In this document: piece by piece, positions 54,080 through 63,494 of the stretch
Position numbering within the stretch: the first letter of the stretch is position 1
Layout: each line of letters begins with the position of its first letter
Assembly (NCBI GenBank): GCA_963841415.1
Contig: CAWJCN010000001.1
Coordinates: forward strand, 248,001 to 312,000
DNA from: DASUAS01 sp963841415
GTDB lineage: Bacteria; Actinomycetota; Acidimicrobiia; IMCC26256; DASPTH01
DNA length: 64,000 nucleotides
Direction of reading: 5' to 3'
The notes under the pieces: generated by a model
The model's input: the letters and a program-made list of their open reading frames with translations, nothing else
Told to the model about the DNA's origin: nothing
Database searches by the model: none
Translations under genes and position numbers: made by a program

Positions 54080-54669
54080 CCGAGGCGGCGGAACGCGTGG
54101 GTGTGTTCGGGGGAACGTTCGACCCCGTCCACTGCGGCCACGTCGTCGTGGCGACCGAGACCCGCTCGCAGCTCGGGCTCGACCACGTGCTGCTCGTCGT
54201 CGCCGGTGATCCGTGGCAGAAGCGCGGCCGCGTCGTCGCACCGGCGTCGGACCGCCTCGCACTCGCTGCCATCGCGGTCGAGCATCTCGACGGCGTCGAG
54301 GCCTCCGCGATCGAGATCGAACGCGACGCGCCGTCCGTCACCGCCGACACCCTGGAGGCGCTCACCGTGCCCGGCCGCGACCTCTTCGTGGTGCTCGGCG
54401 CCGACGCGGTCGCGAACATGGGCACGTGGCGGCGACTCGACGAGACCCGCCAACTCGCCACGGTCGTGGTCGTCGAACGTGCGGGCGACGTCCACCCCGA
54501 GCCGCCGGGTCCGGGGTGGCGAGTCGAGCGGGTCGGCATCCCCCGGCTCGACATCTCGTCGACCGACCTGCGCCAGCGCCTCCGCGAGGGCCGCCCGATC
54601 GACGGCCAGGTGCCCGAGGCCGTCGTGCGCGAGATCCACGGGCGGGGCCTCTACACTGACCGTGAATGA
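54076..54669 (+). CDS. nadD: Nicotinate-mononucleotide adenylyltransferase
   Basis: ATG 54076 gives 197 residues. The nucleotidyltransferase site is GVFGGTFDPVHCGHVVVA (GGTFDPxHxGH), with Cys in place of the usual Asn/Ile at one x. The second motif is PRLDISSTDLRQRLREGRP (ISSTxxR). It makes NAD precursor from nicotinate mononucleotide and ATP. The ATG at 54028 is in frame but would add residues outside the family. nadD-rsfS is the normal order. Confidence 0.95.
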   Translation: MTEAAERVGVFGGTFDPVHCGHVVVATETRSQLGLDHVLLVVAGDPWQKRGRVVAPASDRLALAAIAVEHLDGVEASAIEIERDAPSVTADTLEALTVPGRDLFVVLGADAVANMGTWRRLDETRQLATVVVVERAGDVHPEPPGPGWRVERVGIPRLDISSTDLRQRLREGRPIDGQVPEAVVREIHGRGLYTDRE

Positions 54670-55090
54670 CCTCGGAGCCCGCCGCTTGACCCCGTCGCCG
54701 GCCTCCGACGTCCCCGTGTCCGACGCCTACCGTCGAGCCGGGATCGCGGCCCACTCTGCCGACGAGAAGAAGGGCGAGGAGATCGCCGTCGTCGACGTCG
54801 GCGACATCATCTCGATCGCCGAGCTCTTCGTGTTCGTGAGCGCTCCCAACACGCGTCTCGTCCGCACGATCATCGACGAGATCGAGCTCGCGCTCAAGCT
54901 GTCCGACGACGAAGGCCCGCGCAGCGTCGAAGGTCTCGACGACGCCACGTGGGTGCTCATGGACTACGGCGACGTCATCGTCCACGTGTTCCTGTCGGAG
55001 ACCCGCGCCTACTACGACCTCGATCGCCTCTGGGCCGACGCCCCCGTGGTCGAGTGGACCGAGCTCCCCACGCTCGCGGAGCGCGCGTGA
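54662..55090 (+). CDS. rsfS: Ribosomal silencing factor RsfS
   Basis: GTG 54662 overlaps the end of nadD, giving 142 residues; GTG 54717 would give a more usual length (about 124). The core is DEKKGEEIAVVDVGDIISIAELFVFVSA, seen as KKGEEIAVVDVGDII, and WVLMDYGDVIVHVFLSETRAYYDLDRLW (DYGDVIVHVF is the signature). It binds L14 and blocks subunit joining in slow growth. Confidence 0.93.
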   Translation: MNDLGARRLTPSPASDVPVSDAYRRAGIAAHSADEKKGEEIAVVDVGDIISIAELFVFVSAPNTRLVRTIIDEIELALKLSDDEGPRSVEGLDDATWVLMDYGDVIVHVFLSETRAYYDLDRLWADAPVVEWTELPTLAERA

Positions 55091-55105
55091 GTCAACGCGC
55101 TTGAT

Positions 55106-55903
55106 TCAGACGTCGAGGTAGGGACGCATGGGCACGGCGCGTTCGGCGAGGCCGGCCTTCAGCTCGTGGACCCCGACGTTGCGGTGAAGTCGGGGCGAGT
55201 AGAGGATCGAGCTGATGATCGCCGCCTGCGCGCCGCCCGCGGTGAGCCCGTCGGCGATGTGGTCGACGGTGCCGGCGCCACCCGACGCGATGACGGGCAC
55301 GTTCACCGCGTCGGCGACCGCGCGCGTGATGTCGAGGTCGTAGCCCGACGCGGTGCCGTCGCGGTCGATGCTGTTGACGACGATCTCGCCCGCGCCCAGG
55401 TCTTCCCCCCGACGCACCCAGTCGAGGGCGTCGAGGCCGGTCGCGAGCCGCGCACCGTCGATGAACACCTCGTAGCCGCTCGGGACGCCGTCGCGGATCC
55501 CCACGTGCTTCACCTGCGTGCTCAACACCACGCACTGGCGTCCGAACGCGCGGGCGCCGTCGCGAATGATGTCGGGGTTGCGCACAGCCATCGAGTCGAC
55601 GCTGATCTTCTCCGCGCCGGCCTTGAGCACCTCGAACATGTCGTCGACGTCGCGGATGCCTCCGCCCACCGTGAACGGCACGAACACGTGATGCGCGACG
55701 CGCCGCACGGTGTCGAGGTCGATCTTGCGCTTCTCGGCGCTCGCCTTGATGTCGTAGAAGACGATCTCGTCGATCTGATCGGCATAGAGCTGTTGCGCGA
55801 GCTCCTCGGCCGGCGCGACGTCGATGTTGTCCCGGAACTGCTGCGCCTTGGTGACGCGACCGTTCACGACGTCGAAGCACGCGATGAGCCGCTTGGTCAG
55901 CAC
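55106..55903 (-). CDS. hisF: HisF-like cyclase subunit with Gln at the catalytic Asp130 site
   Basis: GTG 55903 gives 265 residues, a TIM barrel with the HisF outline. The N-terminus KRLIACFDVVNGRV has the catalytic Asp11. FVPFTVGGGIRDV and PVIASGGAGTVDH are the two phosphate-binding loops. The second catalytic residue, Asp130 in T. maritima HisF (VVAIDAKRV), reads VVLSTQVKHV here, and counting gives Gln130. A short insert (PSGYEVFIDGARLATG) follows. The pair with HisH overlaps by 7 bp, but no other his gene is adjacent. It may be true imidazole glycerol phosphate synthase or a paralogue with another acceptor. Confidence 0.85.
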   Translation of the reverse strand: MLTKRLIACFDVVNGRVTKAQQFRDNIDVAPAEELAQQLYADQIDEIVFYDIKASAEKRKIDLDTVRRVAHHVFVPFTVGGGIRDVDDMFEVLKAGAEKISVDSMAVRNPDIIRDGARAFGRQCVVLSTQVKHVGIRDGVPSGYEVFIDGARLATGLDALDWVRRGEDLGAGEIVVNSIDRDGTASGYDLDITRAVADAVNVPVIASGGAGTVDHIADGLTAGGAQAAIISSILYSPRLHRNVGVHELKAGLAERAVPMRPYLDV

Positions 55904-56505
55904 GACCCGTCCCACTTCGCGAAGTTGCTCAGCAGCGCCAGACCGAGCGGTCCGCTCTTCTCGGCGTGGAACTGCGTGGCGACGACGTTGTCGCGCGCGA
56001 CCACCGAGCAGAATTCGACCGTGTAGTCGGTGGTGCCGAGCGCGTCGGCGGGGTCGGCGGGCACGCAGTAGTAGGAGTTCACGAAGTAGAAGTGCCCCTC
56101 GTCCGACACGTCCGCGGTGAGCGGGTGCGCCCGCCCGAACCGCACCCGGTTCCAGCCGATCTGGGGCACGCGGCCGGTGTCCGGAAAGCGCCGTACCTGA
56201 CCGGGGACCCAGCCCAGGCACTGCGTGTCGCCCTCCTCGCTGTGGTCGAACAGCACCTGGAGCCCGATGCAGATGCCGAGGAAGGGCACCCGGTCGCCCA
56301 GGACGCGGTCGCGGAGCGCGCCCACGAGGTCTTGCTCCACCAGCGAGTCGATGGTCGCGCCGGCGGCGCCGACGCCGGGCAGGACGATCCGCTCGGCGCG
56401 GGCGATCTCATCGGCACCGTCGACGAGGCGCGCGGGCAGGCCCAGGTGTTCCAGGGCATACAGCACGCTCGGTGCATTCCCGGCGCGGTAGTCGACGACG
56501 GACAT
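55897..56505 (-). CDS. hisH: HisH-like glutamine amidotransferase subunit
   Basis: ATG 56505 (a second ATG at 56508 directly precedes it) gives 202 residues. It begins SVVDYRAGNAPSVLYALEHLG. The class I amidotransferase nucleophile is in LGICIGLQVLF, and the His-Glu dyad in ATQFHAEKSGPLG, so the triad is complete. It supplies ammonia to the HisF partner encoded downstream. The NAPSV at the start replaces the more common NLRSV. Transcribed away from a lipoprotein gene. Confidence 0.9.
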   Translation of the reverse strand: MSVVDYRAGNAPSVLYALEHLGLPARLVDGADEIARAERIVLPGVGAAGATIDSLVEQDLVGALRDRVLGDRVPFLGICIGLQVLFDHSEEGDTQCLGWVPGQVRRFPDTGRVPQIGWNRVRFGRAHPLTADVSDEGHFYFVNSYYCVPADPADALGTTDYTVEFCSVVARDNVVATQFHAEKSGPLGLALLSNFAKWDGSC

Positions 56506-56619
56506 CATCCGCGGCGAAGGGTAGCGAACGCCGACCCGCGCTCCGCGCTCGGCTCCCATTGCGTCTCCTACAGTGAGTGCTCGCTCAATCCGGCCCCCGG
56601 ATCTTCCGATCATCTCTTC

Positions 56620-58140
56620 ATGCGCACCCGTCGCCGCTTCCGCCTCGCGCTGCTCCTGGCGCCGGTGCTGCTGGTCGCGATCGCGCTGAGCGGCTGCCTC
56701 CCGCCGCCACCTCCAATGCCTCCTCCATCGGACGGATCGCCCGGTTCGGCGGGGGTGCCGGTCATGGGCCAATCGCGGCTCACCGCCGACCAGCTCGTGG
56801 CGTACTTCCAGAAGCGCGACCCGAGCTCGCTGCCGTACCGCGCCAGCGGCGCGACGCTCCAGCAGCTCGCGTCGATGTTCGTGACCGAGGGCAACCGCTA
56901 CAACGTGCGTGGCGACATCGCGTTCGCCCAGTCGATCGTCGAGACCGCCTGGTTCAACTTCCCCGACTACGGGCTGGTCCGGACCTACAACAACAACTTC
57001 GCCGGCATCGGCGCGTGCGATTCGTGCGGCAACGGCTTCCAGTTCTCGAGCGCGCTCAACGGTGTGCGCGCGCAGCTGCAGCTCCTGCGCAACTACGCCG
57101 ACCCCACCTCGCTCACCTCGAACATCCCCGACCCACCGGTCCCGGAGCTGTGGGGGAGCACTTCCGCGACTGCCGCGTACAACTTCGACCACTACTTCGC
57201 GAAGGGCGACGCGCCGCTCTGGAACAACATGGGCAACGGCAACTGGGCCACCGCGCCGAACTACGCCACCGTCGTGTTGCAGGTCTACAACCAGATGCTG
57301 ACCGACAGCGGCCAGGCCGGGCAGTGCCCGCCCGACGGGCTGCTCTTCGGCCCGCTCACGGCCGCCGGTCCCTGCCCGGTGAGCCTGCGCCAACCGGGCC
57401 GGGCCATCGCGGCGACGCTGTCCGGCGGGTACTACCTGCTCAACGGCACCGGCACCGTCAGCACGTACAACGGCGCGCCGTCGTTCGGGTCGCCGCCATT
57501 GGCCGACACCGACGCGTTCCGCGACATCGACGTCATGCCCGACGGACAGGGCTACGTCGTGCTCGACCAATACGGACTGGTCTACAAATTCGGCAGCGCG
57601 ACCTCGCCGTCGACGGTCGGCTCGCTCTCGATGGGCTACTACCCGGGCCAGGACGCCGCCCGTTCCATCGCGGTGATGCCCGACGGCCAGGGCTACCTGA
57701 TCCTGCTGGCCGACGGCACCATCCTGAAGTTCGGGTCGGCAGCCACGGGGGCGATCGGCGCGCTCGGCAGCCTCATCTGGCCCGGCGGCGACATGGCCCG
57801 CTCGATCGCGGTCATGCCCGACGGCCAGGGCTACCTCGAGCTGGACAAGCACGGTGGCGTGGCGAAGTTCGGCAGCGCCCTCCAGGGAGCCGTCGGTGCC
57901 GGATCTACTCCGAATTGGGGAGTCGACCTCGCCCGCGACATCACCATCGTCTCCGCGTTCAAGGCTGCGTTCGGCTACTACGTGCTCGCCGCCTGGGGGA
58001 ACGTCTCCGCCACCAGCGGGCTGGCGGCGCACACCAATCCCGCGGCGACGTTGTTCTTCGACCGCTGGCGCGGGATCGCGATCTACGGCGGGAAGCCGTT
58101 GCTCGTGCGCAACGACGGCACGACGCAACTCACGAACTGA
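56620..58140 (+). CDS. Lipoprotein with glucosaminidase-like domain and propeller-like repeats
   Basis: ATG 56620 gives 506 residues. A lipoprotein signal (LLLAPVLLVAIALSGCLPPPP, lipobox LSGC) is followed by a Pro-rich linker. Residues about 65-220 resemble a glucosaminidase fold (DIAFAQSIVETAWFNFP with a candidate catalytic Glu, and NNNFAGIGACDSC). From about residue 270 there are at least three repeats of about 45-50 residues with the core AVMPDGQGYL and KFGSA, similar to the GxGYWLVASDGG repeats common in actinobacterial exported proteins. It probably acts on cell wall. The end overlaps the convergent dehydrogenase by 11 bp. Confidence 0.85.
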   Translation: MRTRRRFRLALLLAPVLLVAIALSGCLPPPPPMPPPSDGSPGSAGVPVMGQSRLTADQLVAYFQKRDPSSLPYRASGATLQQLASMFVTEGNRYNVRGDIAFAQSIVETAWFNFPDYGLVRTYNNNFAGIGACDSCGNGFQFSSALNGVRAQLQLLRNYADPTSLTSNIPDPPVPELWGSTSATAAYNFDHYFAKGDAPLWNNMGNGNWATAPNYATVVLQVYNQMLTDSGQAGQCPPDGLLFGPLTAAGPCPVSLRQPGRAIAATLSGGYYLLNGTGTVSTYNGAPSFGSPPLADTDAFRDIDVMPDGQGYVVLDQYGLVYKFGSATSPSTVGSLSMGYYPGQDAARSIAVMPDGQGYLILLADGTILKFGSAATGAIGALGSLIWPGGDMARSIAVMPDGQGYLELDKHGGVAKFGSALQGAVGAGSTPNWGVDLARDITIVSAFKAAFGYYVLAAWGNVSATSGLAAHTNPAATLFFDRWRGIAIYGGKPLLVRNDGTTQLTN

Positions 58141-59224
58141 GCAGCACCACCGAGCGCAGCACCTCGCCGCGCTCCATCTTGTGGAACGCGTCTTCGACCA
58201 TGTCGAGGGGGATGGTCTCGCTGACGAAGCGGTCGAGGTCGAGTCGGCCCTCGAGGTACAGGTCGATGAGCATCGGGAAGTCGCGCGACGGCAGGCAGTC
58301 GCCGTACCACGACGGCTTCAGCGCGCCGCCCCGGCCGAAGAACTCGATCATCGGCAGCTCGATCTTCATCGTCGGGTCGGGCACGCCCACCTGCACCACG
58401 GTGCCGGCGAGGTCGCGCGCGAAGAACGCCTGTTGGAGCACCTCCGGACGCCCGACCGCTTCGATGCAGACGTCGGCGCCGTTGCCGTCGGTGAGCGCAC
58501 GGATCGCCTCGATGGGGTCGGACTCGCTCGAGTTGACAGTGTGGGTGGCGCCGAACTCCTCGGCCCACGCGAGCTTCCGGGGGTCGACGTCGACCGCGAT
58601 GATCGGGTTGGCCCCGGCCAGGCGCGCGCCGGCGATCGCGGCATTGCCGACACCGCCGCACCCGAACACCGCGATGCTGTCGCCCCGGCCGACGTCGCCG
58701 GTGTACATCGCGGCGCCGAGTCCGGCCATCACCCCGCACCCGAGTAGGCCGGCGGTCTCGGGCTTGGCGGCGGGATTCACCTTGGTGGCCTGACCGGCGG
58801 CGACCAACGTCCGCTCGGCGAATGCGCCGATGCCCAGGGCGGGGCTGAGCTCGGTGCCGTCGGCGAGCGTCATCTTCTGCGTCGCGTTGAAGGTCGCGAA
58901 GCAGTACCACGGGCGCCCGCGGCGACAGGCGCGGCAGGTGCCGCAGACTGCGCGCCAGTTGAGGATGACGAAGTCGCTGGGTTCGAGGTCGGTGACGTCG
59001 GGACCCACCGACTCCACCACGCCCGCGGCTTCGTGGCCGAGGAGGAACGGGAAGGCGTCGTTGATCGCACCCTCGCGGTAGTGCAGGTCGGTGTGACACA
59101 CCCCGCACGCCTGCACGGTGACGCGCACCTCGCCCGCACCGGGATCGGGCACCACGATGTCGCGCACCTCGACCGGCGCGCCCTTGGCGAGCGCGACCAC
59201 ACCCTTCACGGTTGTTGCTGCCAT
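58130..59224 (-). CDS. Zinc-dependent S-(hydroxymethyl)mycothiol dehydrogenase-like alcohol dehydrogenase
   Basis: ATG 59224 gives 364 residues. Catalytic zinc ligands are seen in ACGVCHTDLHYREG and GHEAAGVVESVG, structural zinc Cys in CGTCRACRRGRPWYC, and the NAD site in VFGCGGVGNAAIAGARLAG. RGRPWYCFATFNATQKMTL and LSPALGIGAFAE closely match mycothiol-dependent formaldehyde dehydrogenases of actinobacteria. It would oxidise S-hydroxymethyl-mycothiol in formaldehyde detoxification. This supports an actinobacterial host. A metallo-hydrolase partner often found beside it is absent here. Confidence 0.88.
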   Translation of the reverse strand: MAATTVKGVVALAKGAPVEVRDIVVPDPGAGEVRVTVQACGVCHTDLHYREGAINDAFPFLLGHEAAGVVESVGPDVTDLEPSDFVILNWRAVCGTCRACRRGRPWYCFATFNATQKMTLADGTELSPALGIGAFAERTLVAAGQATKVNPAAKPETAGLLGCGVMAGLGAAMYTGDVGRGDSIAVFGCGGVGNAAIAGARLAGANPIIAVDVDPRKLAWAEEFGATHTVNSSESDPIEAIRALTDGNGADVCIEAVGRPEVLQQAFFARDLAGTVVQVGVPDPTMKIELPMIEFFGRGGALKPSWYGDCLPSRDFPMLIDLYLEGRLDLDRFVSETIPLDMVEDAFHKMERGEVLRSVVLLSS

Positions 59225-59233
59225 GCCGCCTGT

Positions 59234-59962
59234 CTAGCGGACGCGCAAGCGGGCCCGCACCGGGCGGTGGTCGGAACCGACCTCGGGGAGCACCTCGTGG
59301 TCGACGACGTCGAAGGCGTCGCCCGACCGCACGAGGATGTGGTCGATCTGGCTGTGGGGCCGGCGGGCGGGCCAGGTGCGGCCGCGCACGGTGCGGGTCC
59401 ACCCGGGGAGGAACGCGGTCACCCCGGGTCCCCAGAAGTTGCAGTCGCCCGCGACGATGGCCGGCCGACCGCCGTTCGGGAGTTGGGGGGCGAGCCGCCG
59501 GAGCTGGATCGGCGGGCCGTACGGGAGGCGCGAGGTGAGGTGGACGCCGACGAGGTCGACCAACGTGTCACCGACGTCGAGGACGAGGTGCAAGCCGCCG
59601 CGTTCGGGAGTGTGGTCGTTGACCACCGTCCCCACGGGGAGCCGACCCCTCACCTCGGCAGGGATGCGGCTGAGGACAGCGAGACCAACGGTGCCGAGAC
59701 CGTTGCGATCTCGGGGGATGTGCGGCCACGGGTCGAGCCTCGCCCGCCCGAACGGCAGCTCGAACACCTCCGCGCCGATCTCGTCGCCGACGCGTCGCAC
59801 CGCCGCGGTGCCGCCGTCGGGCGTCCACGACTCCTGCACGACGATCACGTCGGCGTCGAAGCCGTGCAGCACGGCTTCGAGGTCGTAGGGGTCGCACACC
59901 CCGTTGCGCCGGGCACGCAGGCCGGCATGGCAGTTGAAGCTGGTGATCTTCAGCTCGGGCAT
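59234..59962 (-). CDS. Endonuclease/exonuclease/phosphatase-fold hydrolase
   Basis: ATG 59962 gives 242 residues. The EEP fold is visible: KITSFNCHAGL (Asn), DVIVVQESW (metal Glu), VAGDCNFWG (Asp-x-Asn), SQIDHILV (Asp-His), and GSDHRPVRARL (final His). These enzymes cleave phosphodiesters in nucleic acids or lipids. No signal peptide, so the substrate is likely intracellular. It is downstream of the two-component genes by 36 bp and upstream of the dehydrogenase in the same direction. Confidence 0.87.
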   Translation of the reverse strand: MPELKITSFNCHAGLRARRNGVCDPYDLEAVLHGFDADVIVVQESWTPDGGTAAVRRVGDEIGAEVFELPFGRARLDPWPHIPRDRNGLGTVGLAVLSRIPAEVRGRLPVGTVVNDHTPERGGLHLVLDVGDTLVDLVGVHLTSRLPYGPPIQLRRLAPQLPNGGRPAIVAGDCNFWGPGVTAFLPGWTRTVRGRTWPARRPHSQIDHILVRSGDAFDVVDHEVLPEVGSDHRPVRARLRVR

Positions 59963-59998
59963 GGGCTCATCATCCGGGGAAGGTGTCACGGTAGGGGT

Positions 59999-61280
59999 TC
60001 AGGCCGCCGGAAGCCGCACCCGCAGCCGCGCGCCGCCGAGCGGAGCGTCCTCGATCACCACCGTGCCCCCATGGTGCTCCGCGATGGCGCGAACCATCGA
60101 TAGACCGAGCCCGAGTCCGCCCGCGTCGCCGCGCCCGACCGTCGTCGAGCCGGGTGAACCGCTCGAACACGAGCTCGCGGTCGGCGGGCGCGATGCCGGG
60201 GCCGTCGTCGTCGACGGTGAGCTCGACGCTGTGGTCGTCGGTGACCAGGCCGACCGCGACGGTCGAAAGGGCATGGCGGGCCGCGTTGTCGAGCAGGTTG
60301 CGGACCACACGTTGCAACTGATCGCGACGTCCGTGCACGCGCCCGGCCGAGACCCGGGAGGTGTCGACCGGGACGCGCCGTTGCTGCACGGTGTCGTCGA
60401 GGACGAGCTCGTCGAGGTCGACGTCCGGCAGGCTGTCGAGTGGTGCGGGGCCTTCGGCCTCATCGAGGCGCGCGAGGTCGAGCAGCTCGCTCACCGTGTC
60501 CTCCATGCGGACGTCCTCGACCAGCGCGCGCTGCGCCACCGCCGGCCAGTCGGCGCGGTCGGGGTTGTGCAGCGCCACCTCGAGGTTGGTGCGGATGGAC
60601 GCGAGCGGGCTGCGCAGCTCGTGCGACGCGTCCGACACGAACTGCCGCTGCTTGTGTGCCGACGCCTCGAGCCGGTCGAGCATGGCGTTCATCGTGCGCG
60701 CAAGGCGTCCTACCTCGTCGTCGGTGTCAGGTTCGGGCACGCGCCGGTGCATGGTGGTGCCGGTGATCTCCTCGGCCTCGGCGCGGATGGCCTCGACGGG
60801 CTTGAGCGCGCGGCCGGTGAAGTACCACGCCGCGAGCGCGACGAGCAGGATCATCCCGGGCACGGCGAACAGCAGCACGTGCGTCACCGAATCGACGGTG
60901 CGGTTCACGGTCGCGGTCGACTGTTGTGACACGAGGGTGATCCGTCCGACCTGGGTGTCGACTTGCCGTTGCGCTTCCTCGAAGTCGCCGCGGTCGGGGG
61001 GCTGCTCTTGACAGACCGCTATGCGACTGGGTTGGACGAAGCAGACTTGCTGTGGCTTGGGGGTCAGTTCGCCGCGGTTGATCTTCCGTTGCAGCGCGTC
61101 GAGTTGCGCCTGGTTGGTCTCCTCGATGCGGTCGACGAGATCGTTGTGTACGAGTCGCACAAGCCCGAACGCGGCGGCGCTGATCGTGATCGCAAAGGCG
61201 AGGGTCGCGATGATCGTGAGCCGGACACGAACCGTCTGCGGGAACCAACTTCGCTTCGGTGGCGTCTCCGCGTCAGGCAT
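59999..61280 (-). CDS. Sensor histidine kinase (frameshifted near 60131)
   Basis: ATG 61280 gives a membrane kinase. Helices at VRVRLTIIATLAFAITISAA and LLFAVPGMILLVALAAWYF bracket a 110-residue outer sensor part, followed by a HAMP domain (RALKPVEAIRAEAEEI). The phospho-acceptor His is in SDASHELRSPLASI, the N box is NLLDNAARHA, and the G1 box is VDDDGPGIAP. The frame is lost after FTRLDDGRAR in a GCGC run at about 60126-60136. The G2 region GGLGLGLSMVRAIAEHHGG is in another frame and runs to the stop at 59999. The full protein is about 427 residues. It overlaps the regulator gene by 8 bp. Confidence 0.88.
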
Positions 61281-61947
61281 CGGGGAGGAGCTGGTAGCCC
61301 GCGCCGCGCACGGTCTTGATGGTCTCGACGCCGAAGGGCGCGTCGATCTTCTTGCGCAGGTAGCCGACGTAGACCTCGACGACGTTCGGATCGCCTGCGA
61401 AGTCGATCCCCCACACGTGGTCGAGGATCTCGGCCTTGGACGCGACGTTGCCGTCCTTGCGCACGAGGTACTCGAGCAGCGCGAACTCGCGCGCAGTCAA
61501 CCGGATGTCGGTCTCCTGGCGACGGCATCGTCGCGCGCCGGGGTCGAGCTCGAGCGACCCCACCGTGAGCACCGCGGGACGCGGCGGCGCGCCGCGCCGT
61601 ATGAGTGCGCGCAGACGCGCGAGCAGCACCACGAACGAGAACGGCTTCGAGAGGAAGTCGTCGGCACCCGTGTCGAGCGCCTCGGCCTCGTCGTACTCGC
61701 CGTCCTTCGCGGTGAGGATCAGGATCGGTGTCCATACCCCTTCGTCGCGCAGCGTGCGGCACACCTTGTAACCGTGCATGCCGGGGAGGAGGACGTCGAG
61801 GACGATGGCGTCGTAGGACCCTTCCCTCGCCCGCCACAGGCCGTCGGGTCCGTCGTGGGCGACGTCGACGTCGAAGCCCTCCGCGGTCAGACCGTCGGCC
61901 ACCGCGGCCGCGAGCAGCTCTTCGTCTTCGACCACCAATACGCGCAC
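61273..61947 (-). CDS. OmpR/PhoB-family response regulator
   Basis: GTG 61947 gives 224 residues; the frame extends upstream to 61986 without support. The receiver has the acidic pair in VLVVEDEELL, the phospho-acceptor Asp in DAIVLDVLLPGM, Thr in ILILTAKDG, and Lys in DDFLSKPFSF. The winged-helix effector domain ends VYVGYLRKKIDAPFG and IKTVRGAGYQL. It is upstream of and overlaps its histidine kinase, forming a two-component system of unknown signal. Confidence 0.94.
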   Translation of the reverse strand: MRVLVVEDEELLAAAVADGLTAEGFDVDVAHDGPDGLWRAREGSYDAIVLDVLLPGMHGYKVCRTLRDEGVWTPILILTAKDGEYDEAEALDTGADDFLSKPFSFVVLLARLRALIRRGAPPRPAVLTVGSLELDPGARRCRRQETDIRLTAREFALLEYLVRKDGNVASKAEILDHVWGIDFAGDPNVVEVYVGYLRKKIDAPFGVETIKTVRGAGYQLLPDA

Positions 61948-62050
61948 GACCCGAATTGTGCCGGTCCCGGAGCGATCACGCTGCACGTTCGCTCAGCGAC
62001 CTCTCAGGCAGCTCGCGCACCCGGTGCACGGGCAGTGGCCGAATCCGGGG

Positions 62051-62225
62051 TAGCATGGGCGTCCAGCGAGCAGAACTCCCGCCCCCTGTTTCGGGTGAGA
62101 GGGCTCGCGGGTCCTTCCTCTTCGTCACACGCTTGCGTCGCGGCACCGAGGTTCGACCCACCGCCACCGGAATGCGCAGGGTGGCGGCAACCCGTGCCGA
62201 TCCGACGAAAGCGAGTACGAACCCA
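62051..62225 (+). promoter_or_regulatory. Promoter and structured 5' leader of the DEAD-box helicase gene
   Basis: A -10-like TAGCAT (62051-62056) is followed by about 160 nt without a gene. Near its end lies a perfect 8-bp hairpin CCGCCACC/GGTGGCGG (62161-62187) with a loop of 11 nt, 38 nt before the ATG. Long leaders are usual for cold-shock and DEAD-box helicase mRNAs, where the leader controls translation or is bound by the helicase. The rest of the stretch shows no other element. Confidence 0.5.
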
Positions 62226-63392
<1,167 letters not shown>

Positions 63393-63407
63393 CCCGCTCC
63401 CTTCCCA

Positions 63408-63452
63408 TTTGGCGTGGCTCGTGTGCCACTACGGCACACCAACCACGCCAAA
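63408..63452. repeat. Intergenic hairpin repeat (copy 2) after the helicase gene
   Basis: Outer TTTGGCGTGG/CCACGCCAAA stem (10 bp, perfect) and inner TGTGCC/GGCACA (6 bp) with 4-nt internal loops. It shares GCGTG-CTCG with the element at 53267-53317. It can act as a terminator for the helicase gene. Confidence 0.55.
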
Positions 63453-63494
63453 ACGATGGGGGCGGCGGACGACGCACGCGCGACGATGGGCGCC

